Shown here: piece by piece, positions 7,594 to 16,497 of the stretch | Layout of the letters: each line of letters starts with the position of its first letter | Numbering within the stretch: the stretch's first letter is position 1 | DNA from: an uncultured Myxococcales bacterium | GTDB lineage: Bacteria > Myxococcota_A > UBA9042 | Direction of reading: 5' to 3' | Length of the DNA stretch: 64,000 nucleotides | NCBI GenBank assembly: GCA_903896545.1 | Contig: CAITYF010000029.1 | Coordinates: forward strand, 1 to 64,000 | Made by a program: the position numbers and the translations under genes | The notes under the pieces: model-generated | The model's input: the letters and a program-made list of their open reading frames with translations, nothing else | Told to the model about the DNA's origin: nothing | Databases searched by the model: none

Positions 7594-9690
7594 ATGACGA
7601 TGACGAACCTCTCTGAGACCCCGACAACCGCGAGCGACGACGCCACGCATGCCGCGCCGACGCGCATCCTTTTGGCCAGCGGAAACGTGCACAAACTGGA
7701 AGAATTTCAAGCGCTCTGCGCGCCGCTTCAGGTAACCGTGATTGGTCCCAAGACCTGGGCGGCCGAATCCGGCACGGCGCTGCCCGATGTCGAGGAAACC
7801 GCGGAGACCTTTCTGGGAAACGCGCTCTTGAAAGCCGCCTCCGGTGCCCGAACCACCGGCGGAAACGTGTTGGCTGACGATTCTGGCTTGGCCGTGGCAG
7901 CCTTGGGCGGCGCGCCCGGCGTGCAGAGTGCGCGGTACGCGGGTGCCAAGGCGACGGATGCGAAGAATCGGGCGTTGCTGTTGAAAAATCTGGCCAAAGT
8001 GCCGGAAGGGCAACGACAGGCCGCGTTTCATTGCGTGCTCGTCATGGCCGGGCCATTGGCGGAAGGCGTCGGCTGCGGACGCACGGAAGATGGCATCGCT
8101 TGGCGCGCGTTTGACGGACAAGTCGACGGCGAGATCCTTCTGGAAGAAGTCGGCAGCGGCGGCTTTGGTTACGACGCGCTGTTTCGTCACGCGGGGTTGA
8201 ACGCGACCTTTGCCGAGGCCGATCCAGCTGCGAAGAACGCGCTGTCACACCGCGGCCGTGCCTTCGCGAAGCTGCGCAACTACTTGAGCGCCCTGCCCAT
8301 GCAAGCGACACGCGGACGGCCGATGTACCTGCGCCCCGCGGGCATGCAAGCGCTGGCGCACGCGATCGACGGGGTTCTGGGGCGGCACCTCCGTCACGCC
8401 GACGCGGCGTTGGAACAAGCGCTGGGCGATCGTCCGGAATTGGGCGCCAAAGAGCGCGCCGCGATTGCGGAACTGCACTGGCACACCCTGCGGCGCCTTT
8501 CCTTCCTGCACTTGGCGCGCTTGGCGATGCGCGGAACAGACGTGCCGTCACGCGCCCCGGATCCGCGATCGTTGATGCGGCAGGAAGCGCCGATTTTGGC
8601 GTGCTTGGCGATGGCCGACGTGGACCCGGCGGGTCTGCCGCGGGATCACAGCACGAAGGCGTCCGGCGACAGTGCGCTTTCCGAACTGTGCAAACGCAAT
8701 CCCGGATTTGCCGCCAATCTGCCAGAAACGCTGGAACGCCTCGATGCGGCGTTGCGCAGCGCGACCTGGGCGTTGACCAAGCTGCCCCCGGACGATCGCG
8801 ACGCGATGGAACTCGGTGTGAATCCAACGCTGTGGCGCACGATTAAGCAGGAGTTGGGCGAGCAAACCGCGCGGCTGGCGCTGCAGTACCTCAATTCCCG
8901 TGGTCCGCTGACCGTGCGGGCGAACCCCCTGCGCGCGAGCGTGCGCGCTGTGGAGCAGGAACTGGAGGAAGCGGGCATCAAGACCGTGCCGCTCAGCGAC
9001 TTGCCCAATGCGCTGCTGTGTCTGCAGGCGGGTCGTCTGACGCGTCTGCAGCTTTTTGAAGACGGCGGTTTTGAAGTGCAAGACGAAGGCAGCCAACGGA
9101 TCACCGCAGCCGCAAACGTGAAGCCGGGCGACCTCGTGCTGGACTGGTGCGCGGGCGCGGGCGGCAAGTCGCTGGGACTGGCGGCGGCGCTGGGTGGCAA
9201 GGGCCGACTCATCGCTCTCGACACCCACCGGCAACGCCTGGATGAGTGTGAACGGCGGCTGCGTCGTGCTGGCGTGCTGAACGCCGAGACACGCTGGATT
9301 CAGGGCGCGAAAGTGCCCAACGCGCTTCCCGCGGGCGACGTGGTGCTTGTCGACGCGCCGTGCACGTCCACCGGCGCGTTGCGGCGCAATCCGGAGCTGC
9401 GCTGGGCGATCGACGAGAGCTGGCTGGGCCGTTTCCCGGAGCAGCAACTCTCGATTCTGCGTCGTGCCTCGGAGCACTTGAAGCCGGGTGGGCGGCTGGT
9501 GTACGCGACTTGTTCACTCCTGAAGCGGGAAAACGAGTCGATCGTCGAGACGTTCCTCGCGAGTTCTCCGCAGTTCCGCCGCGTTTCCGAGACCCGTGTG
9601 GGACCTGCGAGCGCCGACTATCTGGCCACGCGCCCCCTTGCGACCTTGGGTCCCGATGGCTTCTACTTTTGTGTGCTGACGCGGGCCTGA
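7594..9690 (+). CDS. Fusion: XTP/dITP pyrophosphatase (RdgB/HAM1) + RsmB-type rRNA cytosine-C5 methyltransferase
   Basis: The protein has 698 residues from ATG 7594. Residues ~23-230 form a complete RdgB/HAM1 domain: A-S-G-N-x-H-K near 28, catalytic LADDSGLAV near 95, A-R-Y-A-G, and C-terminal SHRGRA. This enzyme removes non-canonical purine triphosphates (ITP, XTP). Without a stop, residues ~235-400 continue as a NusB-like RNA-binding helical domain and ~410-698 as a NOL1/NOP2/Sun methyltransferase. The latter shows SAM motif LDWCAGAGGKS (~514), DAPCTSTGALRRNPE (~586) and YATCSLLKRENE (~638); the TCS Cys is the usual nucleophile for 16S rRNA m5C967. Both halves look catalytically intact. It heads a tight operon with era, der and recN. 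Fusion of these two enzymes is unusual. Confidence 0.88.
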   Translation: MTMTNLSETPTTASDDATHAAPTRILLASGNVHKLEEFQALCAPLQVTVIGPKTWAAESGTALPDVEETAETFLGNALLKAASGARTTGGNVLADDSGLAVAALGGAPGVQSARYAGAKATDAKNRALLLKNLAKVPEGQRQAAFHCVLVMAGPLAEGVGCGRTEDGIAWRAFDGQVDGEILLEEVGSGGFGYDALFRHAGLNATFAEADPAAKNALSHRGRAFAKLRNYLSALPMQATRGRPMYLRPAGMQALAHAIDGVLGRHLRHADAALEQALGDRPELGAKERAAIAELHWHTLRRLSFLHLARLAMRGTDVPSRAPDPRSLMRQEAPILACLAMADVDPAGLPRDHSTKASGDSALSELCKRNPGFAANLPETLERLDAALRSATWALTKLPPDDRDAMELGVNPTLWRTIKQELGEQTARLALQYLNSRGPLTVRANPLRASVRAVEQELEEAGIKTVPLSDLPNALLCLQAGRLTRLQLFEDGGFEVQDEGSQRITAAANVKPGDLVLDWCAGAGGKSLGLAAALGGKGRLIALDTHRQRLDECERRLRRAGVLNAETRWIQGAKVPNALPAGDVVLVDAPCTSTGALRRNPELRWAIDESWLGRFPEQQLSILRRASEHLKPGGRLVYATCSLLKRENESIVETFLASSPQFRRVSETRVGPASADYLATRPLATLGPDGFYFCVLTRA

Positions 9691-9706
9691 GCCCATTGGA
9701 AACTGC

Positions 9707-10741
9707 ATGTCCTCACGTTCCTTTCGCACCGGCTACGCGACGCTTATTGGCCAGCCCAACGTCGGCAAGTCCACGTTGCTCAACCGCCTTGTGGGTGAAA
9801 AGCTGGCGATCGTCAGCCCCAAGCCGCAGACGACGCGCGACCAAATTCGCGGCATCTGGACCGGCGCTGATTCGCAGGTCATCTTCCTCGACACGCCGGG
9901 CGTGCACCAGGCGCGCAGTCCGCTGAATCGCGCGATGGTCGGCCAAGCGATTGAGGCGCTGGAGTCCGTGGACGTCGTGATCCTGGTGATCGACGGTCAG
10001 GAAGCCGGTCGTTGGCTGGAGCGCATGGGCAAGCGCGGCACGGAAATGCCGACGCTCGCGCCGCCGCCGATGGAGCCGGACGAGCTGGAGATCGGCGATC
10101 GGCTGACCGGCAAGGGCGATGACAAAAAAGTCAGCATCGACGAACGCATCGCGCCAGGAGATCGCCGCGTGATCCGCCAGATTCTGCGGTACAGCCACCG
10201 GTACCTGATTGCGATCAACAAGATCGACCGCATGGCACCGCGCAAGATCCTGCCGATCATTGCCGCCTACGCGAACGCGCCGGGCGTGGGTCCGATCGTG
10301 CCGATCAGCGCGCGGACTGGTGACGGCATTCAGAGCCTGCGTGAAGCGATTCGCCCGTGGCTGCCGGAGCGTGAAGCGGAGTTTGAGCCAGATGAGTTGA
10401 CCGATCGGTCACTCCGCTTCCTTTCCGCCGAACTGCTGCGGGAGCAGGTCTTCCTGCAAACGCGCGATGAAGTGCCGTACGGCGTTGCGTGTGAGATCGA
10501 ACAGTGGGAAGAACTGCCCGACCTGACCCACGTCAAAGCGATCGTCCACGTCGAGAAGCAGGCGCAACGCGGCATTCTCGTTGGCAAAGGCGGCCAGACC
10601 ATGAAGGCGCTGGCATCGGCCGCGCGCGAGGGTATGGAGCAGTTGACGGGCCGCAAGGTGTTTTTGGAAGTGCACGTCCGCGTCGAGCCGCAATGGTCGG
10701 AACGCATGGAAATGCTCAAACAATTTGGATATGTGCTGTGA
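9707..10741 (+). CDS. era: GTPase Era, 16S rRNA maturation, with an internal insertion
   Basis: The protein has 344 residues, against about 300 in typical Era. All GTPase motifs are present: GQPNVGKST (15-23), TTRD, DTPG, NKID (171-174) and S-A-R. The C-terminal KH domain has [14 protein letters not shown] (from ~289). Era binds the 3' end of 16S rRNA and supports 30S assembly. Between G3 and G4 it carries about 45 extra residues (~100-145), charged and Pro-rich ([11 protein letters not shown]), where the E. coli protein has a short helix. It begins 16 bases after the fusion gene. Its stop overlaps the next start (TGATG), so era and der are translationally coupled. Confidence 0.93.
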   Translation: MSSRSFRTGYATLIGQPNVGKSTLLNRLVGEKLAIVSPKPQTTRDQIRGIWTGADSQVIFLDTPGVHQARSPLNRAMVGQAIEALESVDVVILVIDGQEAGRWLERMGKRGTEMPTLAPPPMEPDELEIGDRLTGKGDDKKVSIDERIAPGDRRVIRQILRYSHRYLIAINKIDRMAPRKILPIIAAYANAPGVGPIVPISARTGDGIQSLREAIRPWLPEREAEFEPDELTDRSLRFLSAELLREQVFLQTRDEVPYGVACEIEQWEELPDLTHVKAIVHVEKQAQRGILVGKGGQTMKALASAAREGMEQLTGRKVFLEVHVRVEPQWSERMEMLKQFGYVL

Positions 10742-12351
10742 TGCGTTCAGAAAAGTACCTGGCCGGCGTGACGCCGCTCGTGGCGATTGTCGGTCGACCG
10801 AACGTCGGCAAGTCCACGCTCTTCAACCGCCTCATGGGCCGCCGCAAGGCGATCGTCCACGATACGCCCGGCGTGACCCGCGATCGCCACTACGGCGAGT
10901 CGGAGATCAACAGCATTCACGTGCGGTTGGTCGACACGGGCGGTTTTCAACCGGGCGAGACGGAAGGCATGCTGCCGCTGATGCGCGAACAGGCGCAGAT
11001 CGCGATCGATGAAGCCGACCTCATTCTTTTTGTCTGCAACGGCCGCGATGGCGCGACTGTGGCGGACGAGGAAATCGCGGACGTGCTGCGTCGCACGGAC
11101 AAGCCAGTCTTTTGCGTCGCAAACAAGTGCGACAGCGATCTGATCGACGCCGAGGCGATGTCGCTCTACTCGCTGGGTTTTCCGCTCGTGCTGCCAGTCG
11201 CGGCGGCGCACAACCGCGGCATGCTGGATCTGCTGGATGCGGTAGCGAGCGAACTCGTGGAACGCGGCGCAACGCCGGGTTCGACGGCGGAAGAAGCCAG
11301 TGTGTTCGTGGAGGAGAGCGAGTTCAATTTCGAGGAACCCGGCGATGAAAAGCCGATCCGCGGCGGCGTCGTCGATCGCATCCGCGTCGCTTTCGTCGGT
11401 CGTCCCAACGTCGGCAAGTCGACGCTTGTGAATCAACTGCTCGGTCAGACGCGCGTGATCACGGCGGACATGCCGGGTACGACGCGCGACGCGATCGACA
11501 TCGATTTTGACTGGGAAGGCGAGAAGTTCACGCTCGTGGACACCGCCGGTCTGCGCCGCAAGCGCGCGGTGCATCAGGCGATCGAGGCCTATTCGGTGAG
11601 CCAGGCGGTGCGCGCGATGGAGCGCTGTCACGTCGTCGTTCTGGTGTTGGATGCGACGCAGCCGATCGCCGATCAGGACGCGAAGATCGCCGCGCTCGCC
11701 CTGGACCGCGGTCGCGCGTGCGTGATTGCGATCAACAAGTGGGACGCGATCGAAAAAGACGGCAAAACGGTCAAGGCGTACGAAACGACGCTGCGGGAAG
11801 AGTTGCCCTTCATGGCGCACGTTCCGTGCGTGACCATCAGCGCCAAGACCGGTCAGCGCGTCGACAAGCTGTGGGGCACCGTGCAGCACGTGTTTGAGAA
11901 CTTCAACCGCAAGATCGGCACGGGCGAGCTCAACCGCTGGCTGGCAAAGCTGCAGATCGAGCACCAACCGCCGACCCACCGCGGTCGCGGTCTGCGGATC
12001 TACTACGGCGCGCACTTGAGCGTGCGTCCGCCGCAGCTGGTGTTCCTTGTGAATTCGCTGGCGGCGATTTCACCGGCGTACGAGCGGTTCCTCATCGCCC
12101 AGCTGCGTGCGACGTGGGAGTTGGAAGGAGCGCCGGTGCGCCTGCGGCTGCGCAAGAAGTCGTCCAAGAAGAAGGTCGGCCAGAAGTTCCGGTCGGAACG
12201 CGGCGCGATCCGGCACTCGGAAGGTGAGGAACGCGAGCTCGACGAGGCCTTCGACGGGCGCGAGTTGGACGCCCACGAGCTGGAGGGCGAGGAAGAATGG
12301 CGCAATCCGGAAGCGCCGCACGCCTATGTCGACGACGACGACTTCGAATAG
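10741..12351 (+). CDS. der: GTPase Der (EngA), 50S ribosome assembly
   Basis: The protein has 536 residues from the ATG that overlaps the era stop. It has the diagnostic tandem G-domains, each with GRPNVGKST (about 18 and 220), D-T-G-G/D-T-A-G, N-K-C-D and N-K-W-D, followed by the C-terminal KH-like domain (L-N-R-W-L, then P-P-T-H-R-G-R). Der is essential for late 50S assembly. The protein is longer than most (about 440-490). It has an acidic linker between the two G-domains (~178-205) and a C-terminal tail of about 60 residues rich in Lys, then Glu and Asp, ending D-D-D-D-F-E. Such tails are low in complexity and their role is unknown. Confidence 0.95.
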   Translation: MRSEKYLAGVTPLVAIVGRPNVGKSTLFNRLMGRRKAIVHDTPGVTRDRHYGESEINSIHVRLVDTGGFQPGETEGMLPLMREQAQIAIDEADLILFVCNGRDGATVADEEIADVLRRTDKPVFCVANKCDSDLIDAEAMSLYSLGFPLVLPVAAAHNRGMLDLLDAVASELVERGATPGSTAEEASVFVEESEFNFEEPGDEKPIRGGVVDRIRVAFVGRPNVGKSTLVNQLLGQTRVITADMPGTTRDAIDIDFDWEGEKFTLVDTAGLRRKRAVHQAIEAYSVSQAVRAMERCHVVVLVLDATQPIADQDAKIAALALDRGRACVIAINKWDAIEKDGKTVKAYETTLREELPFMAHVPCVTISAKTGQRVDKLWGTVQHVFENFNRKIGTGELNRWLAKLQIEHQPPTHRGRGLRIYYGAHLSVRPPQLVFLVNSLAAISPAYERFLIAQLRATWELEGAPVRLRLRKKSSKKKVGQKFRSERGAIRHSEGEERELDEAFDGRELDAHELEGEEEWRNPEAPHAYVDDDDFE

Positions 12352-12366
12352 CCACGCGAGCGCGAC

Positions 12367-14061
12367 ATGCTGAGTTCCCTGCGCATTTTGGATTTTGCGA
12401 TCATCGAATCCAGCGAGTTGCACCTCACGCCCGGGTTGACGGCGCTGACAGGTGAAACCGGCGCGGGCAAGTCGATTCTTGTCGACGCGCTGGCGCTGGT
12501 GCTGGGCGGGCGCGGCACGGAAAAGGCGATCCGCGCGGGGCGCGAGCAAACCGAGATCGAGGCGCTTTTTGAAGGGGTGAACGATCCGGAAGTGCGCGTG
12601 GCGCTGGAAGATGCGGGGCTGGAGCCCGACGGCGACGCGCTCATCTTGCGGCGGATTCTGACGCGCGCCGGAAGGTCGCGCTGCTACGTGAACGGTCGGC
12701 TGGTGACGCAGGCGCAGCTCAAAGCGATCGCCGCGCCGCTGTGCGATCTGTCGAGCCAACACGCTCAGCACCGGCTTCTGGACGCGGCGTTTCAGTTGGA
12801 AGTGCTGGATCGGTTTGCCGGGCTCTACAACGGCGAGAACCCGCTGCGGCCGCGCTACGATGCCGCGTGGACAGCGTGGCGCGCCGCGCTTGCCGTGCGC
12901 AATCGGCTGTTGACGCAACAGAAAGCCCGGGCGGATCGCTTGGACTGGCTGCGTTTTGTGCAGCAGGAACTCGCGACCTTGGCGTTGCAGCCCGGCGAGA
13001 CCGACGTCATTCAGGGCAAGCTTGCCCGGCTCCGCGCCGCGGATCAAATCGCCAAGACGCTTGCGGAATCGGTGCACCGCTGTGAGGACGAAGGCGGTTT
13101 GCGGGATCAGTCGGTGCGGCTGTCGCGCGGGCTGAGCAAGCTGGCGGCGCTGGACCCGAAAATTGCGGCGCTCGCGGAACGCGCCGACGAACTCGCGGCG
13201 TTGAGCGACGAACTGGCGCGCGACATGAACCAAGCCGCGCGGCATGTGGAACGCGATGACCGCGAGCTGGCGCGGTTGTCGGAACGGCTGGACGCGATCC
13301 TGCGCGCGCTGAAGAAACACGGCGGGACGGAAACGGCGCTTCTGGAACGACAAGCAGCGACGGCGCGCGAGCTGGACGCGGACAGCACGGAAGTCGAGTT
13401 GGCGGACGCGGAACGCGTGGAGCGCAAGACGGGTGCGGACGTGCGCGATTTGGCGCAGGCGCTGCAAACGGCGCGCAAGAAACAAGCCCCCGCGTTGGCG
13501 CAAGCGATCGCGGCGACGGTGCAGCGGCTCGGGATGCCGTCGGCGAGCCTGCGCGTGGACGTTCACGGTCGCCAAGGGGAAGAGGCTGGACCGCTGGGTC
13601 TGGACGCAGTCGATCTGCTGCTGCGCGCGAACACAGGTGAAGGCGAAGGTCGGCTGAGCGACGTGGCATCGGGCGGCGAGTTGTCGCGCGTCCTGTTGGC
13701 GGTTCGTCGCGCGAGCCTGGACGGCGCAACCCACGTGACGCTGCCGACGTCGATCTACGACGAAGTCGATGCTGGGCTGTCGGGTTCGACTGGACTCGTG
13801 CTCGGTCAGTTCCTACGCGAAGTCGCCGGGCGGCAACAGGTCATCGTCATCTCGCACTTGCCACAGGTTGCCGCGGCGGCGGACAGCCACGTGCGCGTGC
13901 ACAAGTCGGAGACGGCGGGGCGCACCCATTCGCGCTTGGAGACGCTCGACAGTGAAGGTCGGCTCAACGAGCTGGCGCGGATGCTCGGATCGGCGGGTCA
14001 AACGCGCGAGTCGGCGCTCGAACACGCGCGGCGGCTGCTGGCCGGCCAGAGCGCGCGGTAG
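12367..14061 (+). CDS. recN: DNA repair protein RecN
   Basis: The protein has 564 residues, the normal length for this SMC-like ATPase that acts on double-strand breaks. Features seen: Walker A GETGAGKS (~29-36), a central coiled-coil of Ala/Arg/Glu-rich heptads (~155-385), ABC signature ASGGELSR (~434), Walker B with Y-D-E-V-D-A-G (~462) and the ISHLPQVA switch. It starts 15 bases after der and ends the operon that begins with the RdgB-RsmB fusion. Confidence 0.95.
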   Translation: MLSSLRILDFAIIESSELHLTPGLTALTGETGAGKSILVDALALVLGGRGTEKAIRAGREQTEIEALFEGVNDPEVRVALEDAGLEPDGDALILRRILTRAGRSRCYVNGRLVTQAQLKAIAAPLCDLSSQHAQHRLLDAAFQLEVLDRFAGLYNGENPLRPRYDAAWTAWRAALAVRNRLLTQQKARADRLDWLRFVQQELATLALQPGETDVIQGKLARLRAADQIAKTLAESVHRCEDEGGLRDQSVRLSRGLSKLAALDPKIAALAERADELAALSDELARDMNQAARHVERDDRELARLSERLDAILRALKKHGGTETALLERQAATARELDADSTEVELADAERVERKTGADVRDLAQALQTARKKQAPALAQAIAATVQRLGMPSASLRVDVHGRQGEEAGPLGLDAVDLLLRANTGEGEGRLSDVASGGELSRVLLAVRRASLDGATHVTLPTSIYDEVDAGLSGSTGLVLGQFLREVAGRQQVIVISHLPQVAAAADSHVRVHKSETAGRTHSRLETLDSEGRLNELARMLGSAGQTRESALEHARRLLAGQSAR

Positions 14062-14179
14062 CCGTCTGCGCTCCGGTCGTAGCGCCGGGGGATCACACAG
14101 TTCCTCACGGATAACACTAGAGTCATGCTAGCCAACCGTGCTACGCTCAGACGGGTTTTTGCCTTTTGCGGAGTCGATC

Positions 14180-16465
14180 ATGGCACGTTCGCGCGTTTCT
14201 CACTGTCTCGGTCTGCTCGTCCTGTTGCTGACCGTGAGCTTGGCGGCCTGTTCGGCCAACTCGGACGACGGTCCGAGCATTCGCCAGGTGACGCAGCTGA
14301 CCGATACGACCGACGACCAGAAGCCGTACACCGTTTGGGCTACCGTCACGTCGGCGCGGACGATTACGCACGTGCGGCTGTACTACGCGCGTTCGGGCGA
14401 CCCGCAGTTTCTGGTAACCGACATGAAGTCCATCGGACAGAACGCGTATCAGGCGGACATTCCGCCGCAAGCGAAAGGCACGACGCTCCGCTACTTCGTG
14501 TGGGCAACTGACAACGCCGGCATCGCGACCTTTCCGCAGGACGCGGGTCCGCTCTCCTACCTGACCTTCCAGATTTTGTGGCAGAACGGCCTGCCGGATC
14601 AGGACACGATTGACACCGAAATCGCCGATCAGGACACGTTTGTTGGCACCGACGCCGAACAGCCCGACGTCGAGCAGCCCGACGTGAACACGGACGATGT
14701 GGCGGATGTGCCGCCGCCGGAAGACACGCAGGTCGAGGACAGCGGACCGAGCTACGACGCGATCGACATCGGTCAGGACGTGGCGGATCCGTTCAAGGAC
14801 ACCGACGGCGACGGCGTGCCCGACTACAAGGACAACTGCCCGAAGGCCTACAACACCGAACAGACGGACAGCGACGGGGACGGCTTGGGCGACTCCTGCG
14901 ACTCGGACGTGGACGGCGACGGCGTGACCAACGCGCAGGACAACTGCACCTACATCGCGAATCCGGGACAGTCGAACATCGACAACGACTCCGACGGCGA
15001 CGCGTGCGACAACGACATCGACGGTGACGGTCTGACCAACAAGAAGGACAACTGCCCGTTCGTCGCGAACGCGAACCAGAAGGACAGCGACGGCAACGGC
15101 ATCGGCGATGCTTGCGACCCGATCGGCGACCAGGATCAGGACGGCATTCCCGACACGAAGGACAACTGCCCAACGATCGCCAACGGCGACCAGAAAGACG
15201 CGGACAAGGACAAGATCGGCGACGCCTGCGACCCAGACTTGGACGGCGACGGCGTGCCGAACAACATCGACAACTGCGCGCTTCTGGCCAACCCTGACCA
15301 AAAGGACAGCAACGGCAACGGCAAGGGCGACGCGTGCGACCAGGCCAACGACACCGACGGTGACGGGATCGCGGACGCAACAGACAACTGCCCGCAGATC
15401 AGCAACCCGGACCAGTCGGACATCGACAAGGACGGAAAGGGCGACGTTTGCGACACCGACATCGACGGCGACAACTACCTGAACGCGTTTGATAACTGCC
15501 CGAACGTCGCCAACAAAAACCAGATCGACACCGACGGCGACGGCAAAGGCGACGTCTGCGACTCCGAGCAATTGTGCGGCCCCGGCAAGCCGTCGTGCCC
15601 CGCTGGTCAGGAGTGCTTTGAGCCGCTGTGCCTCGTTCCCGCGCCGTGCAAGACGCAGAACGACTGCAAGATCGGCACCTTCTGCTACAACGGCAACTGC
15701 GTTCCGCCGCAGACAGTTCCGTCCGGCTTCTGCACCGCCGACGCCCAGTGCCCGACCGGCTTCCTCTGCAAGCTCTCCCAGTGCACGCCCGATGGCTGCA
15801 AGTACACCTCGGATTGCCCGCAAGGCCAAAAGTGCTTGCTCGGCCAGTGCTTGCCCGACGTCATCCCGGTCGTCGGTTGCAAAAGCGACAACGAGTGCTC
15901 GACCAAACAGAGCTGCGTCGCGGGATTGTGCATCGCCTCCCAGTGCAAAGCGGCCAGCGACTGCAAGGGCAACAACCAGCAGTGCTTCAAGGGCTTCTGC
16001 ATCCCCGGCAACATCCCGGCGATCGAGTGCTTTGCCGACTCGGACTGCCCGTCGATTCCGATCGGCGGCATGGGTCAGCTGCAGTGCGCGGGCGGCGTCT
16101 GCATCCCCAGCATCCCCGGCCTCCCGGACCTGTGCAACGGCCAGAGCGGCTGCGCGACGGGCTACCAGTGCATCATCGCGATCTGCGTGAAGTCCGATTG
16201 CACGACCTCCGCCGATTGCCCCGCCGACAAGAGCTGCACGTTGGGCAAATGCCTGGCCAAGAACACGCCGCTGCCCAGCCCCGGTCAGTGCAAGACCTCC
16301 GCCGACTGCCCCAACGGCGGTCAGTGCCTCGCGACGGCGTGCGTCCCGGACATCGGCCTCCCCGGCACTGGCGGCGGCACCCTGCCCGGCGGCATCTCGT
16401 TGTGCACGGGCGGCACCGCCTGCCCCGCGGGCAAGAAGTGCCAGTTCGGCCTCGTCTGCTTGTAG
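14180..16465 (+). CDS. Lipoprotein with thrombospondin type-3 repeats and a long Cys-rich domain
   Basis: The protein has 761 residues from ATG 14180. Lipobox L-A-A-C lies near residue 22. A beta-sandwich-like domain occupies ~30-150. An Asp/Glu/Val-rich linker is followed by about seven thrombospondin type-3 repeats (~210-455) with period 36-38 and the pattern D-N-C-P...Q-x-D-x-D-G-D-G-x-G-D-x-C-D. These are calcium-binding loops and are expected to stiffen the protein as an extracellular stalk. The C-terminal third has about eleven Cys-rich units (C-x-x-x-x-D-C-P-x-G-x-x-C-x-x-x-x-C), similar to Dickkopf-type modules of myxobacterial surface proteins. Ligand and function are unknown. Start codons further upstream would disrupt the signal peptide. 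Confidence 0.8.
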   Translation: MARSRVSHCLGLLVLLLTVSLAACSANSDDGPSIRQVTQLTDTTDDQKPYTVWATVTSARTITHVRLYYARSGDPQFLVTDMKSIGQNAYQADIPPQAKGTTLRYFVWATDNAGIATFPQDAGPLSYLTFQILWQNGLPDQDTIDTEIADQDTFVGTDAEQPDVEQPDVNTDDVADVPPPEDTQVEDSGPSYDAIDIGQDVADPFKDTDGDGVPDYKDNCPKAYNTEQTDSDGDGLGDSCDSDVDGDGVTNAQDNCTYIANPGQSNIDNDSDGDACDNDIDGDGLTNKKDNCPFVANANQKDSDGNGIGDACDPIGDQDQDGIPDTKDNCPTIANGDQKDADKDKIGDACDPDLDGDGVPNNIDNCALLANPDQKDSNGNGKGDACDQANDTDGDGIADATDNCPQISNPDQSDIDKDGKGDVCDTDIDGDNYLNAFDNCPNVANKNQIDTDGDGKGDVCDSEQLCGPGKPSCPAGQECFEPLCLVPAPCKTQNDCKIGTFCYNGNCVPPQTVPSGFCTADAQCPTGFLCKLSQCTPDGCKYTSDCPQGQKCLLGQCLPDVIPVVGCKSDNECSTKQSCVAGLCIASQCKAASDCKGNNQQCFKGFCIPGNIPAIECFADSDCPSIPIGGMGQLQCAGGVCIPSIPGLPDLCNGQSGCATGYQCIIAICVKSDCTTSADCPADKSCTLGKCLAKNTPLPSPGQCKTSADCPNGGQCLATACVPDIGLPGTGGGTLPGGISLCTGGTACPAGKKCQFGLVCL
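14805..15570 (+). repeat. Thrombospondin type-3 tandem coding repeat (~108-114 bp period)
   Basis: Seven degenerate units share Asp/Gly-rich codons (GAC, GGC) and the D-N-C-P start. Because GAC and GGC recur, the opposite strand stays open in several frames and yields spurious long frames here. Confidence 0.75.
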
Positions 16466-16497
16466 CGGCGCGATGACACGTGCAGAACGTGGCAGGC

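Noticed and set aside
10747-12015. 422-codon minus-strand frame opposite der
   Set aside because: Antisense to a strongly conserved gene, with Arg/His-rich composition and no start site.
14805-15570. CRISPR-like regular spacing
   Set aside because: The period comes from thrombospondin type-3 protein repeats; the units are degenerate at DNA level and have no constant repeat with unique spacers.
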